The notes under the pieces: model-generated
What the model was told of the DNA's origin: nothing
Seen by the model: the letters and a program-made list of their open reading frames with translations, nothing else
The model's database searches: none
Origin: Bolinopsis microptera
Lineage: Eukaryota; Ctenophora; Tentaculata; Lobata; Bolinopsidae
Assembly (NCBI RefSeq): GCF_026151205.1
Contig: NC_087081.1
Coordinates: 434,001-498,000 of the forward strand
DNA length: 64,000 nt
Direction of reading: 5' to 3'
Made by a program: the position numbers and the translations under genes
In this document: one piece after another, positions 53,201-62,684 of the stretch
How the letters are laid out: each line of letters opens with the position of its first letter
Numbering within the stretch: the stretch's first letter is position 1

Positions 53201-54767
53201 CTTGGTACTATATTATGACGTATTAACTAAGTAATGGATTTTCCTTACAGGGGCAGTTAAGATTGAAGGCATATCTGTGCTACACTTTCTAGTTACTAGT
53301 CATTTCACTTACACTGTCAAAAGTGTAATGGCACTCAAAGTCATTTTCACCACACTTTAAAAAAACGTGTCCTTATATTAAATTTATTTATTTATTATAT
53401 GGACACGTTCGTAAAATGTACCAAAATGTGTAGCATTTTAAAATACTTGTATCTCAAGGAGCGAGTATACTATGAAAGTTAACCAAATTTTCGTATGTGG
53501 TCCAAAAAGATTCAAATATCACATAATTGGGTGCAGCGTTAAGATCACAATTGTTAATGAATAATGAAGTGATCTTCACTCTCAATAATACCAGAACCTA
53601 AGACTATATTGCACAAGGAGCATATTCACTCATCGCGAGGAGTTTGAATATATCGGCCAAGTTCAATTTCGAGTCGATGTTCACTGATCTGCAGTCTTGT
53701 GATATTAGCACGGTCTGCATATTTAATGACACTGTCTAGGTAATATTCTTTGTTAAATTTGGATTTTATGTCACGATAGAATTCTAATTTCCGAGAAGTG
53801 TTGATACAGGACCCCCTAATATTCTCTAAAGCTACATTTCAAACTTTCAGCAATGACGTGGGGTGTGAATATTTTACTCCCGATGGGTTGTGTTGATTGA
53901 GGAGGAATTCGTTTCTTGAAACCGTTGAGAATAAGAAAGTCATTTTTTTCCGATACTCAGGTTTTTTTCGAAAATTAACTTGGAGTGATTGTTTTTGAGT
54001 GATTTGATCCATCAGTAGAATTGCTGCAGCAATTTTTTTATCTAGACACTTATTTTACTTCGGAGTATTCCAACAGCCATATTGTTACACAAGTGCAACC
54101 AGCCAATTACAGGAAGCCGAAGGATTTGTTTTTAGCCAGTGACGGTTAAGGTAGTGTGTACCATACTTTCTTCGCCCGAGACTTTGCTGCAATGTGCAGC
54201 TCCTCATTTAACCCTCACACCCGATTTCTCGAGTATTCGGCTGAGTAGACCGGGGGGCTGCATAGACCACTCACGATCCTTAGCTGAATGTCAACGACAC
54301 TCACCCCACGACCAGGCAGGCAGTGGAATTTGAACCCTCAACCTCACGATTGCAAAGCTGGCTAACCAACTGCGCTACCTGGCCAATAGAATAGGATAGA
54401 TTGTATAACAGCGGTGTACATCCACTTGTAAGTTTTGGGCTGAGACCCCATACCGTGGGGCTGACAGCTCTTTGAAATTGCATGAGGGAAGCAGTAGCTT
54501 TTGATGATATGTTCGTTTACAATATTGAATCATACCGTCTTATGTACTATTTTTTGCATCTCCTATTTTTGTTTTATCAAGTGATAAAACTTTAACTTGT
54601 GATCGTGATTCTCCTTTGTGCCTCTTGCATTTCAGGGTTCGGAAGGACATATCAATCTGGTACAATGAAGTTGCGATACATAACCCAGCCTGTTCCAGAA
54701 CAACGCCTTGTGAATGCAGCGTATGTCATTTTACAAATTTGCTTTATACAAATTATAATTGTCTTAA

Positions 54768-54802
<35 letters not shown>

Positions 54803-57800
54803 CGGGAGGGGGGGCCAATGGGTATTTTTTTGTGAAACTTATTTCGAGCTTTTGAGGGGGTCCCGGACCCCAACCGCCAAACGGTGCCCGCGGGGCAGCC
54901 ACAGCCATATCTGGTCCAAATTAGACCCAATTTAGCCAAATACCCTAAACATGCCCAAAACCCAGGTTTATGGTGCTCTACTTGTAGCTTGTGGTCTCCT
55001 GAACTCGTATATGAAATTTCATCAAGATTGGACAAAGAATGACTGAGTTATGAGCCAAAAACCATATGCCCATATTTGGGCATATGCACCAAATTTGGTA
55101 GATTTCGTCCAATAAATTGGTCAAATATCAATACTTTTGAATGCCAATGGAGTTTCTTTAGGTTATCACCCATATGATCATGTTTATATTTACCGGTGAC
55201 AGCTTTGGCTGCAGCGTTTTGAATTAACTGTAGCTGGTGCCATACTTTTTCAGTTGCACCGAAGAAGAGGCCATTGCAGTAATCAAGGCAGGAAACCACC
55301 AGACTATTAACCACAGTTAATGTACAGTTTTAATTTGATCGAAAGTAAGAAGAAACCGTATCTTTCTTATATTCCGTAGGGTTCTGAAGCATTTCTTTTT
55401 TAATTCAACTACATGGTTATCAAAGGATAGTCGATTGTCCATTATATATATCCCAAGATTTTTCACCGTTGAGATGAAACGAATGGTAGTACTAAGGCGA
55501 AAAGACCACAAAAAATGAACTAAATTGCCCTATCTTGGTTCGCGATATTCGTGGAATTGATCTCATTAAAATTGATACAGTTTTCAAAATGTTTGCATGG
55601 AATTTTCGGAATCGACTCGAAATTGCATTTCCACCTTATTTTAAGAACGAATTTTTGATTTAGGCCTCAAAAAAATTTGGTGGACCCAAATTCCAAAATT
55701 TGCTCAGCAAAATTCAGAATTTGGCCGCCAAATTTCTTTTGAGGCCTAAATCAAAAATAAGGGCATATGGTTTTTGGCTCATAACTCAGTCATTTTTTGT
55801 CCAATCTATCTTTCTGCCCACCATATCTTCTTTGTGGCTTCCTTTGTGGTTAACCTCATTTATAATAAAAGTTAAGCAGCTACAAATATTTGAATAGCAG
55901 CACTGTTTTTGTCCTCAAAAATTAAATTAATTTAGAAAATAATATTTTGGTTGATTTTTTTACCCTTTACCCCCCCCCCCCCCCCCCCCCCCCCCCTCCC
56001 CAACTAAATTGCTTTTAGGCCTTATGCGCACGCAAAATCGTCAAAATGTTTTTTTTTTAAATTCCTATCTGTGCGAAAGTTTATTATATTGTCTGCACAC
56101 CAAACTTTTCTCAGAGCATTGTTGCCCTTACTCTGCAAGAAATAATGCATAACAAAGCGATTTTGTCGGAGAATGGTCGGGACAGGTCCCAGAAATCATC
56201 CGCAAGAGTTCCCAAAATTTCTGACGTCAGAAAAAAGTTCGTAAGTTTGTCCCATCCAAAGATATTGATAATCGGCTAGTTTATGGGCTGAAAAAAAGGT
56301 TGTAAATATGGTCATATTATGGTTTTTGGCTCATAAATCAGCCAATTTTTGTCCAAGTCGGTTCTGCCCATCGATATGCAATGGAACGAATTTTTTGGGG
56401 TGTACGGTGGTTGAAATGTAAAAAATGGCTAGGAAACCGTTTTAGAAGGAAAAAGTGGCAATACATATTTACCCTGCTTCGTGGTCAGGTGAGCATCTCA
56501 ATACATTTCACTCTCAATTCCCTAATAGTATCAACTAAGCTATAGTGCTCTGCTGATAACATTACTAATATTATAGTTATTCATAACTTAACTGCAGTTA
56601 TCCAATACTAGGATTGTTTATTGTTTCACCGTTATTATCATGTTTTTACATATATTTCATTTAGATTAATTAAATCTGTTACTACTTATGTTGCAGTGCG
56701 GTGGACGACTCTATCTTTTGCCATGGTAGAAACGGAATGAAGGTGAACTTCGCAGGTCAAGGAGATTCTGGTGGTCCTGTGTGGATAGTTAGGGACGGCG
56801 TTCCCAAACTGGTAAGTGCGAAATGTTTGATATCCCTAAGTAATCACATTTAGCCTAAATGTGATTTTAGGATCTTACCCTGCAGTTCCACGGCTCAGTT
56901 TTGCAACCAGATTTGCTCACATTTTTTCTCACATTTTTGTGACCGGAAATGAAATTCAAAAATATTTCTCCGCACAGAGAAATATTTTTGATATTCGACC
57001 CAAAACTCCGTGAAAGCAATTTTAACCTGGGTGCTCGTGTGGGTAAAATTTTATTATAATGCGCCCACGTGCGCGCGCAAATCTGTGTGCAAATACCAAC
57101 CGTGGGAACGTACATTGTAAACAAAACTGCCTTCGCAGAGTTTTGCCTTTCAAAACTCTTTTCGCGGAGTTTTGTGTCAAATCTGGTCGCAAAACTGAGC
57201 CGTGGAACTGGGCTGTAACGCCGTTTCCCTAGAGAAATGAGTACATCCCTAATGTACCGTCACAATATTGACTTTAATATAAACAGAAGACATATTGATG
57301 TCGGACTGCACAGCAGATTGAAGCTTCTTAAATTATTTTTTATTCTTATTGTATTGCTGTGTAAATTTGATTCTAATTCTAATTCTAATTTCCAAGTGGA
57401 CCCATTTGATTTTGAGTAAATTTTTTCCTTAACATAGAAGCAGAAGCAATTTATAAGATACACCTTTTCAGGCTGGAGCCGTCAGCTACGGGCTGATACA
57501 CATTTGGAGGAATGCGTATACTTGTAGCGCTGCTCTGCCAAAGATGCATTCTTGGATAAAGGAGACTATGGTATACTGGTTGTCTTTTTATCTCAGAAGA
57601 TAGAAATAGCAGTGTTTCTTTAGATCTGAACTTTTCTGTTCAAAATTCTGAGACATAATCTGATAATCTGAATTTTGAACAGAAAAGTTGCAAAATTCAG
57701 TTTTTTATGGGCGTTTTCAACATTATAGCTTTATAGTCCAAAACGCTGAAAACTGGCACTGCCTTGGTACTATATTATGACATGTTAACTAAGTAATGGA

Positions 57801-60800
57801 TTTTCCTTACAGGGGCAGTTAAGATTGAAGGCATATCTGTGCTACACTTTCTAGTTACTAGTCATTTTACCTACTCTGTCAAAAGTGTCATGGCACTCAA
57901 AGTCATTTTCAACACACTTTTTAAAAAACGTGTCCATTAGTTTGTAATCGCACTACCTGCGATTATGAAATTATTAAGTGGCCGTCAAGTAGGTCAAAAG
58001 TGGAGTTATACAGTAATATAAATAAAAGCATCCCAGTGGAATAAATTTTAAATATGACTAGGAAACCAGTTGGAGAAGAAAAAAAGGCTATATATATTTC
58101 GGCTGCTTCGCGGCCGACTGGTCACTGGTCAGCTCTTGTCCCAGGTCAAGATTACTTTGAAATGGTTAGCGTATCCATTAGAATAATTACCGGATGAATA
58201 TGCAATTGTAAATTTTGAAATTAAGTAAAAAATTTCTGAGAATTCTTTAATTTATTTGAAACGCAAGGAAATATTTTTCAAGCATTATATAGCCCACAAA
58301 CATCTCTACACATATCGAGTATTAACTAATATCAGCATAATGGACTAATCGCTACTCTTAAAGTGGCTTCGTCCTTATGCTGATACTTTTGTCGTAACTT
58401 TGGATCTGAAGCTTGCTTCTGCCAGATATTTACAATCTTTGACAATATACTATATGGTAAAGTTCGGACTTTAATGCGGAATAGGGATATGTGATGGAGG
58501 GGGTTATCTGGCATAGATCGGACTTAGTTTCAACAAAGTAGTAGTGGTAGTAGTAGTAGTTTGACATAGTAATTGACTAGACTACAATTCCTCTTTATAG
58601 GGAAAGTATACAACTCTAAAACCAAATAGTGAGTATTATTGAAATGCGGAAGCGAGCAAATCAAAAATACAATTTTAAAGTACTGTTTACACTTGCACTG
58701 TACTCTAGATGATCTAGGATGTGAAGCTTGCTTAAGCCTAGAACACACGAGTTCCCCTGATATAGTAGCAAGTGGCTAGATTCACTTCCTTCCCACTTGC
58801 ACTGTTGTTGACTCGAACTTCGAGAATTTTCTAAATGAATCTAGACTAAAGGAGCCAACTTGAATCCATTAAATTTTTAATTATGCTAAATTTTAAAATA
58901 CCGCTCTATATTTACACCGTTCACCATGCCAGTTAATATGGCTAGAGAGGGATTGTTTATATGAATTCACAATCCTATCCTGGAAATTAAGCCGTAATGA
59001 ATTGGGAGGATTCATAGATTGTCGATTGTTTAAGCTTAACTCGATATTTTAGCGTATCAGTGCTAAAATTTTGCATGAATATTTTACATGACTAGTTAAG
59101 TTTACATGACTATTTTTTCATATTCCGGGAATATTGAGGAAGCAGGAATGGATGTCGCGCGTTTTCAGCGCGTTTTTTGGTGTCTGAATGCGCAAAAAAT
59201 AGTCAAGCAATCTAGGTGAGAAATAGTCATGGAATCTAGGAATGCGCTCGATTCGAACTTCGAGTTGATAAAGAAATTTGCGCGGTGTAACATCGCGTTA
59301 GCCCTGAGAGCGACCAATTTTAATTTGATTTTAAATTAATGTGAATATTTTGTCCACAAGAATTTTTTTTTACCGGTTATCAACTAATTTTGACTAGGTG
59401 TTAAATTCCTGGACGCCTTCAGACTATTTGCCACTGGGAAAAGCATTCAACATTAAAATTATAACTTATTAAATATTATTATAATAAGCGTGACAGGAGT
59501 TAGCCTCAATCTCACCTCTCAAAACTCATGTCAGGTTAGTATATGACCATCGACTATTCATGAATACAGGTTAGACAGAAACAATTTGGGCAAGTCCGAA
59601 GAAGCAGTAGAACAAGAAATGAACAAAACCTTGGTAGTTAGCCTTATTTTACCCTCTATCAAAAGATAGAAAGGGTAGGTGGAGTCTACCATCGACCTAA
59701 AGTATCCATATAATGTATACCAGGGCAAAGGATAGTTTAAAGGACGTTATTGTTCAAACATAATTCAATTAGAAAATATTTGTTAGCCTCACTTTACCCT
59801 CCATTAGAAGACAGAAAGGGGTCGGCTGGGCGGGCCTTCGACCTAGAACATCCATCTCATGTATTTTAGGTTAGAGGATACTTTGATAGACGTTATTATT
59901 CAAATATAATTCATAACTTAGTAATGACTTGTTAGCCTCATTTCCCCCTCAATTAGAAGGAAAAAAGGGGTCGGCTGGGCCAGCCTTCAACCTAGAGCAT
60001 CCATCTCATGTATTTTAGGTCAGAGAATACTTTGATAGACGTTATTATTCAAATATAATTCACAACTTAGTAATGACTTGTTAGCCTCATTTCCCCCTCA
60101 ATTAGAAGGAAAAAAGGGGTCGGCTGGGCCAGCCTTCGACCTAGAGCATCCATCTCATGTATTTTAGGTCAGAGGATACTTTGATAGACGTTATAATTCA
60201 AATATAATTCACAACTTAGTAATGAATTGTTAGCCTCATTTCCCCCTCAATTAGAAGGAAAAGAGGGGTCGGCTGGGCCAGCCTTCGACCTAAAGCATCC
60301 ATCTCATGTATTTTAGGTCTGAGGATACTATGATAGACGTTATAATTCAAATATAATTCATAACTTAGTAATGACTTGTTAGCCTAATTTTCCCCTCAAT
60401 TAGCGAAAAAATTTCCCTCTTCTCTTCGGATTCTAAAAGAGTTCGATCTGACGAATCGATTGAACACGTTTAAACTTTTATTACATACTTGGAACCTGTC
60501 ATTAGAATACAAAATGTAAAATGACTCGTTAGCCTCAATTTGCCCTCGACTAAATGCTTTAAAAATTGTATTAATCGAAACTCAATTAGTTGAACTATAA
60601 ACATGTGAAATATCATATGCCTATCTTAAAAGTTCTTGCTGTGACAATCTTCTAAAGTTAAATTGGGAAAAACGTGGTCCATCTCGTGCGAACTTTCCTA
60701 ATGACCAGGGTCTGATAGTAATTCATACAAGAAAGAATTGTCTCAATCGGGCACTCAGTGACTGAGTTATATAGGCCAACGTATGTGCACTGACTTTTGC

Positions 60801-62500
60801 CCACACCCCCCCCCCCCCCCCCCCCCTGTATAATGGAGGGGAAAGTAAATCTTCGAAGTTGGTTCGTTTACGTATCACCTATTCTTACCCTTCAATTATT
60901 GTTTTTAATTAACAATTTCCTCTGAAACTCGTTCGCTCGCAGATTTAAAGTAAACTGAGTAGATAAGTAAACAATTATTTTTTTAGAAAAGAAAGATAAC
61001 ACGGTTGACTCCGACAAAGTCCAAGCAAGTTTTCTCATGGTCAAACAAAGGGAGAAATCACGACAACGAATTCATTATTTTTGACTGTGGTAACTGTACT
61101 GTTTCAGTAAGTTTCCATTAATTGTTACAGTCAATACTGCCTTTAACTCAGCTTCTTATTCGAAATAGACCTACATATTATTCGAAATAGACCTACATAT
61201 AACAATTGCAACTGCAATTGTGCTGTTAATTTTTACTGATAGCTTGTATACTTTTTGATGAAAAATAACTATTTTAATCTATAGAATATGTAGATTCTGG
61301 TTGAGAGGAGAGGTATATTTGTTTACCTGAAAGTAAAGGTAGTCACGTAAAAGTAGTCACGTGTGCTTTGGAACACGTCTTGTAACGCTTGTAACTCCTG
61401 TTACCCCCCTAGATGAAATATGCATATAATATGTGAGACCAGCTGCAATAATGGTCTATCTTTTTTTGGGTAGTTTTGAGAAAATGGCAGTCAAATTGTT
61501 TTACTATAAGTTGCTATTGAGTCTATGATAGATTGTTTATAGCATATTGAAACATGCTTATCATGAACATTTGTGTTTGTGCGCATCATGATCACTTACT
61601 TTACCAATATTCAAGTCATTGCAGTGCTCACAGTGATGTACTTTCCTACATAGACCATTATTGCACAAGATGATAACTGACTTAGACCAAAAATAAACCG
61701 TAATATAGACCATTGCACCAGCTTTTTATTTACTTACATCACTAAATGATGACATAGACCTTGTATCAATTGATTTCTGAACAATAAAATTATGAAATAG
61801 ACCATTCTTGAACCCAATAATGTCAAATTGGCCAAATAATTGGGATCTACCGTAATTTTAAAAGGCCGATTTTGTCTAAGAGGCGTTGGACCATTCTACC
61901 AAACTGGAATTTTAAGATTTTTTCCATGCACTATCATGGATCACTGTGATAATATATACCTCATGAGATAGACCATTTTTCACTGAGTTCAAAAATCTCC
62001 TGTTAGACCATTATTGCAGCTGGTCTCACATATTATGGAGATTCAGATTTATTTTCTGAGTAAAAGCTTGAAAATAACCTTGTCATTTTGATGACTGTTC
62101 CTGAAATAAAATTTCACGAGAAATCGATCAAATTAGGTTTCAGAACCCAGTGTTTATACTTTATAAACACTTTGTTATCCCTCAAAATATATGTTTTACA
62201 GTTAATACCAGCATCAAGCAACATACATTTTGATTTTTATTATTATTATATTGTAGGCTAGATTAGTTTGTTTCCCTTTTTAACAATTCGTATTTGCTCC
62301 TGACTTAATTTAGCAAATTTTTGGAAAGAAACACACAGACAATTAATCATGAATTTTACAGATAAAACATTTTGAATGGGATTTTGGAAGGTCCGAAGAG
62401 AGTTGTCAAGGATCATTTATAGAGATTTATAACGAGGCATTCAGGACTATAAAGACAAAGAGTGGCATAATGAAACTCACTCCTAATATGAAAAAGACAG
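50133..62500 (+). CDS. Trypsin-like (S1) serine protease, likely with CUB domain, partial gene
   Basis: Eight exons with matching phases: 50133-50237, 50427-50552, 50759-50870, 54636-54720, 56697-56811, 57472-57570, 60987-61106, 62362-62500. Exons 1-6 give the chymotrypsin fold: TAAHC (His57), NDVALVKF (Asp102), GQGDSGGP (Ser195) and SYG (214-216). By eye alignment residue 189 is Phe, not Asp, and the Cys191-220 pair and Cys201 are missing, so specificity is not trypsin-like. Exons 7-8 resemble a CUB domain (DCGNCTVS, then IKHFEWDFGRSEESCQGS and FIEIYN). Signal peptide and activation site are not seen upstream, and the last exon ends at an open donor. Possible roles in secretion, complement-like or developmental proteolysis are inference. 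Confidence 0.8.
50427..50552 (+). CDS. Protease exon 2
   Basis: Acceptor TTCAATTAG|GTC, donor AAT|GTGAGT, 42 codons, phase 0-0. Encodes the segment between His57 and Asp102 (VNAGLFDYR, FLHPLYG, the latter like the common H-P-x-Y of S1 proteases). Confidence 0.85.
50759..50870 (+). CDS. Protease exon 3 (Asp102)
   Basis: Acceptor TGCTTTCAG|AAC, donor CCG|GTAAGA, 37 codons plus one base. Begins NDVALVKFAQPF with catalytic Asp, and ends in the V-T-M-A-G that precedes the common G-W/F-G turn. Confidence 0.88.
50871..51336 (+). other. Intron 3, left part
   Basis: No coding signal in the sense strand. A more GC-rich patch (about 50945-51190) has minus-strand ORFs without motifs, and an (ATT)n run precedes the TIR element. 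Splice donor at 50871. Confidence 0.5.
51337..53371. mobile_element. GGACACG TIR element with internal motif array
   Basis: A TIR of about 22 bp (GGACACGTTTTTTTTAAGTG) at 51337 and its inverse ending at 53371, possibly flanked by TTAT (51333-51336, 53372-53375). Inside, a degenerate motif GTGCCA-NNN-ATCAGCAAAAAGTCA recurs: sense copies near 51498, 51541, 51851, 51975, 52038, 52194, 52352, 52497 and 52660, antisense copies near 52562, 52722, 52885, 53035 and 53180. The orientation switches within the element. No ORF. It sits in protease intron 3. Confidence 0.7.
53372..54149. other. Intron 3, right part
   Basis: Starts with a second GGACACGTTCG-like word at 53401, perhaps the remnant of another element of the same family. 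Otherwise AT-rich with no recognised feature. Confidence 0.45.
54150..54309 (-). mobile_element. Possible SINE body
   Basis: Lies directly 3' of the tRNA-like head on the minus strand. GC-richer than the surroundings, with no second copy in this window to confirm the limits. Confidence 0.35.
54310..54384 (-). tRNA. tRNA-like sequence, probably a SINE head
   Basis: 75 bases on the minus strand: acceptor stem GGCCAGG/CCTGGTC pairs over 7 bp, an A box TAGCGCAGTTGG and a B box GGTTCAAATTCC are good RNA polymerase III promoter matches, and the T stem is mostly paired. The D and anticodon stems pair poorly, so a working tRNA is unlikely. Non-tRNA sequence (54150-54309) follows without a break, which fits a tRNA-derived SINE. 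Confidence 0.5.
54636..54720 (+). CDS. Protease exon 4
   Basis: Acceptor CATTTCAG|GGT, donor AGC|GTATGT, 85 bases. Encodes G-F-G-R-T followed by LRYITQPV, matching the G-W-G and L-x-x-x-x-V-P-V region of S1 proteases. Confidence 0.85.
54768..54815 (+). repeat. Poly-G tract, 35 bases plus interrupted tail
   Basis: 35 G in a row (54768-54802), then CGGGAGGGGGGG, 48 bases downstream of the exon 4 donor. It forms a G-rich/C-rich inverted pair with 55970-56002 in the same intron and could be one end of an element with expanded G-rich termini. Confidence 0.9.
55030..55803. repeat. Inverted repeat in intron 4
   Basis: ATGACTGAGTTATGAGCCAA (about 55038) and onward to about 55072 reappears inverted at about 55760-55802. 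Inside it a second hairpin pairs TTTTGATTTAGGCCTC (55655) with GAGGCCTAAATCAAAA (about 55738). A third relative of the arm lies at about 56325-56365. A LINE fragment is enclosed, so this looks like a non-autonomous DNA element with an insertion. Confidence 0.6.
55048..55511 (-). pseudogene. LINE ORF2 fragment (RT thumb and C-terminal region)
   Basis: Frames 55511-55317 (VKNLGIYIMDNRLSFDNHV) and 55314-55048 (VSCLDYCNGLFFGAT, LQLIQNAAAKAVTG, LHWHSKVLIFDQF) read as a typical LINE RT C-terminal region, with one frame change near 55316. No catalytic palm remains. Antisense in protease intron 4. Confidence 0.75.
55970..55997 (+). repeat. Poly-C tract, 28 bases
   Basis: 28 C in a row followed by TCCCC. 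See the G tract at 54768. Confidence 0.9.
56003..56640. other. Intron 4, right part
   Basis: Contains the third GGTTTTTGGCTCATAA word (about 56331) and a stretch at 56415-56485 that resembles 58045-58110 (TAGGAAACC..., CTGCTTCG wording). No gene. Confidence 0.45.
56697..56811 (+). CDS. Protease exon 5 (Ser195)
   Basis: Acceptor TGTTGCAG|TGC, donor CTG|GTAAGT, 115 bases. Encodes SIFCHG (Cys182 region) and GQGDSGGPVWIV with the nucleophile, oxyanion-hole Gly193 and Asp194. Confidence 0.92.
56883..57210. mobile_element. Fold-back MITE family F, long copy
   Basis: Same 32-bp ends as 31613-31747 with one substitution in the right arm, and a longer interior (328 bp in all) containing a second nested pair AAAACTC...CGCGGAGTTTTG. 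Lies in protease intron 5, 71 bases after the donor. Confidence 0.75.
57472..57570 (+). CDS. Protease exon 6 (end of catalytic domain)
   Basis: Acceptor CTTTTCAG|GCT, donor ATG|GTATAC, 33 codons. Encodes AGAVSYGLIHIW (substrate-binding strand) and the C-terminal helix MHSWIKETM. If the donor is not used, the frame ends at TAG 57601-57603, which would give a protein without the downstream domain. Confidence 0.8.
57630..57935. mobile_element. Right end of a GGACACG-family element
   Basis: Matches 53085-53371 (same order of words through GGCACTGCCTTGGTACTATA to the terminal AAAACGTGTCC), with small differences. The left part is absent. It lies just after exon 6, in intron 6. Confidence 0.8.
57936..59491. 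other. Intron 6, unassigned part
   Basis: AT-rich. A (GTA)n-like run lies at 58540-58558. No exon with fitting phase and splice sites was recognised here, and no further repeats beyond the word shared with 56415-56485. Confidence 0.45.
59492..60550. repeat. 149-bp tandem array in intron 6
   Basis: GTTAGCC starts units at 59637, 59782, 59931, 60080, 60229 and 60378, with diverged edges at about 59492 and 60528. Spacing is 145, 149, 149, 149, 149 and 150. Inner units are nearly identical (CATCCATCTCATGTATTTTA, GATAGACGTTAT) while outer ones diverge, as expected from unequal exchange. Non-coding. Confidence 0.92.
60700..60831 (-). mobile_element. Mariner MITE fragment with poly-C in its end
   Basis: Matches the right end of the MITE at 21803-22572 (GGCACTCAGTGACTGAG, then GTGCACTGACTTTTGCCCAC). 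The terminal CCCACCCTGTA is expanded by a run of 22 C (60806-60827) before CTGTA. Only about 130 bases remain. Confidence 0.75.
60987..61106 (+). CDS. Protease exon 7, linker and CUB start
   Basis: Acceptor after a T-run (TTTTTTAG|AAA), donor TTTCA|GTAAGT, exactly 40 codons, phase 0-0 as exon 6 requires. Lys-rich linker, then EFIIFDCGNCTVS. Domain call weak on its own. Confidence 0.65.
61426..62036. mobile_element. MITE with TIR-derived internal repeats
   Basis: A perfect 32-bp TIR at 61426-61457 and 62005-62036 (ends CATATTAT; inner CAGCTG). The inner word TAGACCATTATTGCA recurs in degenerate form at about 61652, 61705, 61753, 61798, 61888, 61973 and 62004. No coding capacity. Lies in protease intron 7. 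Confidence 0.8.
62362..62500 (+). CDS. Protease exon 8, CUB-like
   Basis: Acceptor TTTTACAG|ATA, donor CAG|GTACGT, 46 codons plus one base. IKHFEWDFGRSEESCQGS then FIEIYN follows the CUB plan (hydrophobic strand, F-x-x-F, Cys, then x-E-I-Y-x). The next exon must start in phase 1; I did not find it before 64000. Confidence 0.65.
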
Positions 62501-62684
62501 GTACGTTTTGATTATGTAATGTTTTTTGATGTGTATGAGGCAGTTGAGGCTGTGATCTATCATCTAAATACATTCAAGAAGAAAACAAGAACAAGAAGAA
62601 AAAAACCGGACCGAAATCTTACCTTGCGTTTTTAAGATATTGCGCGCCAAATATTGAGGTTTACATGTAATTACATGTAAAACT
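62501..62684 (+). other. Start of intron 8
   Basis: Donor GTACGT at 62501. AT-rich, with a (GAA/AAG)-rich patch at about 62576-62605. No exon seen. Confidence 0.5.

Noticed and set aside
54310-54384. Functional tRNA gene
   Set aside because: Acceptor stem and promoter boxes fit, but D and anticodon stems do not pair and non-tRNA sequence follows directly; a SINE head is more likely.
57571-57603. Protease ending at TAG 57601 as the only gene model
   Set aside because: A plausible GTATAC donor at 57571 and two downstream exons in exact phase with a CUB-like sequence argue for a longer protein. The short form stays possible as an alternative.
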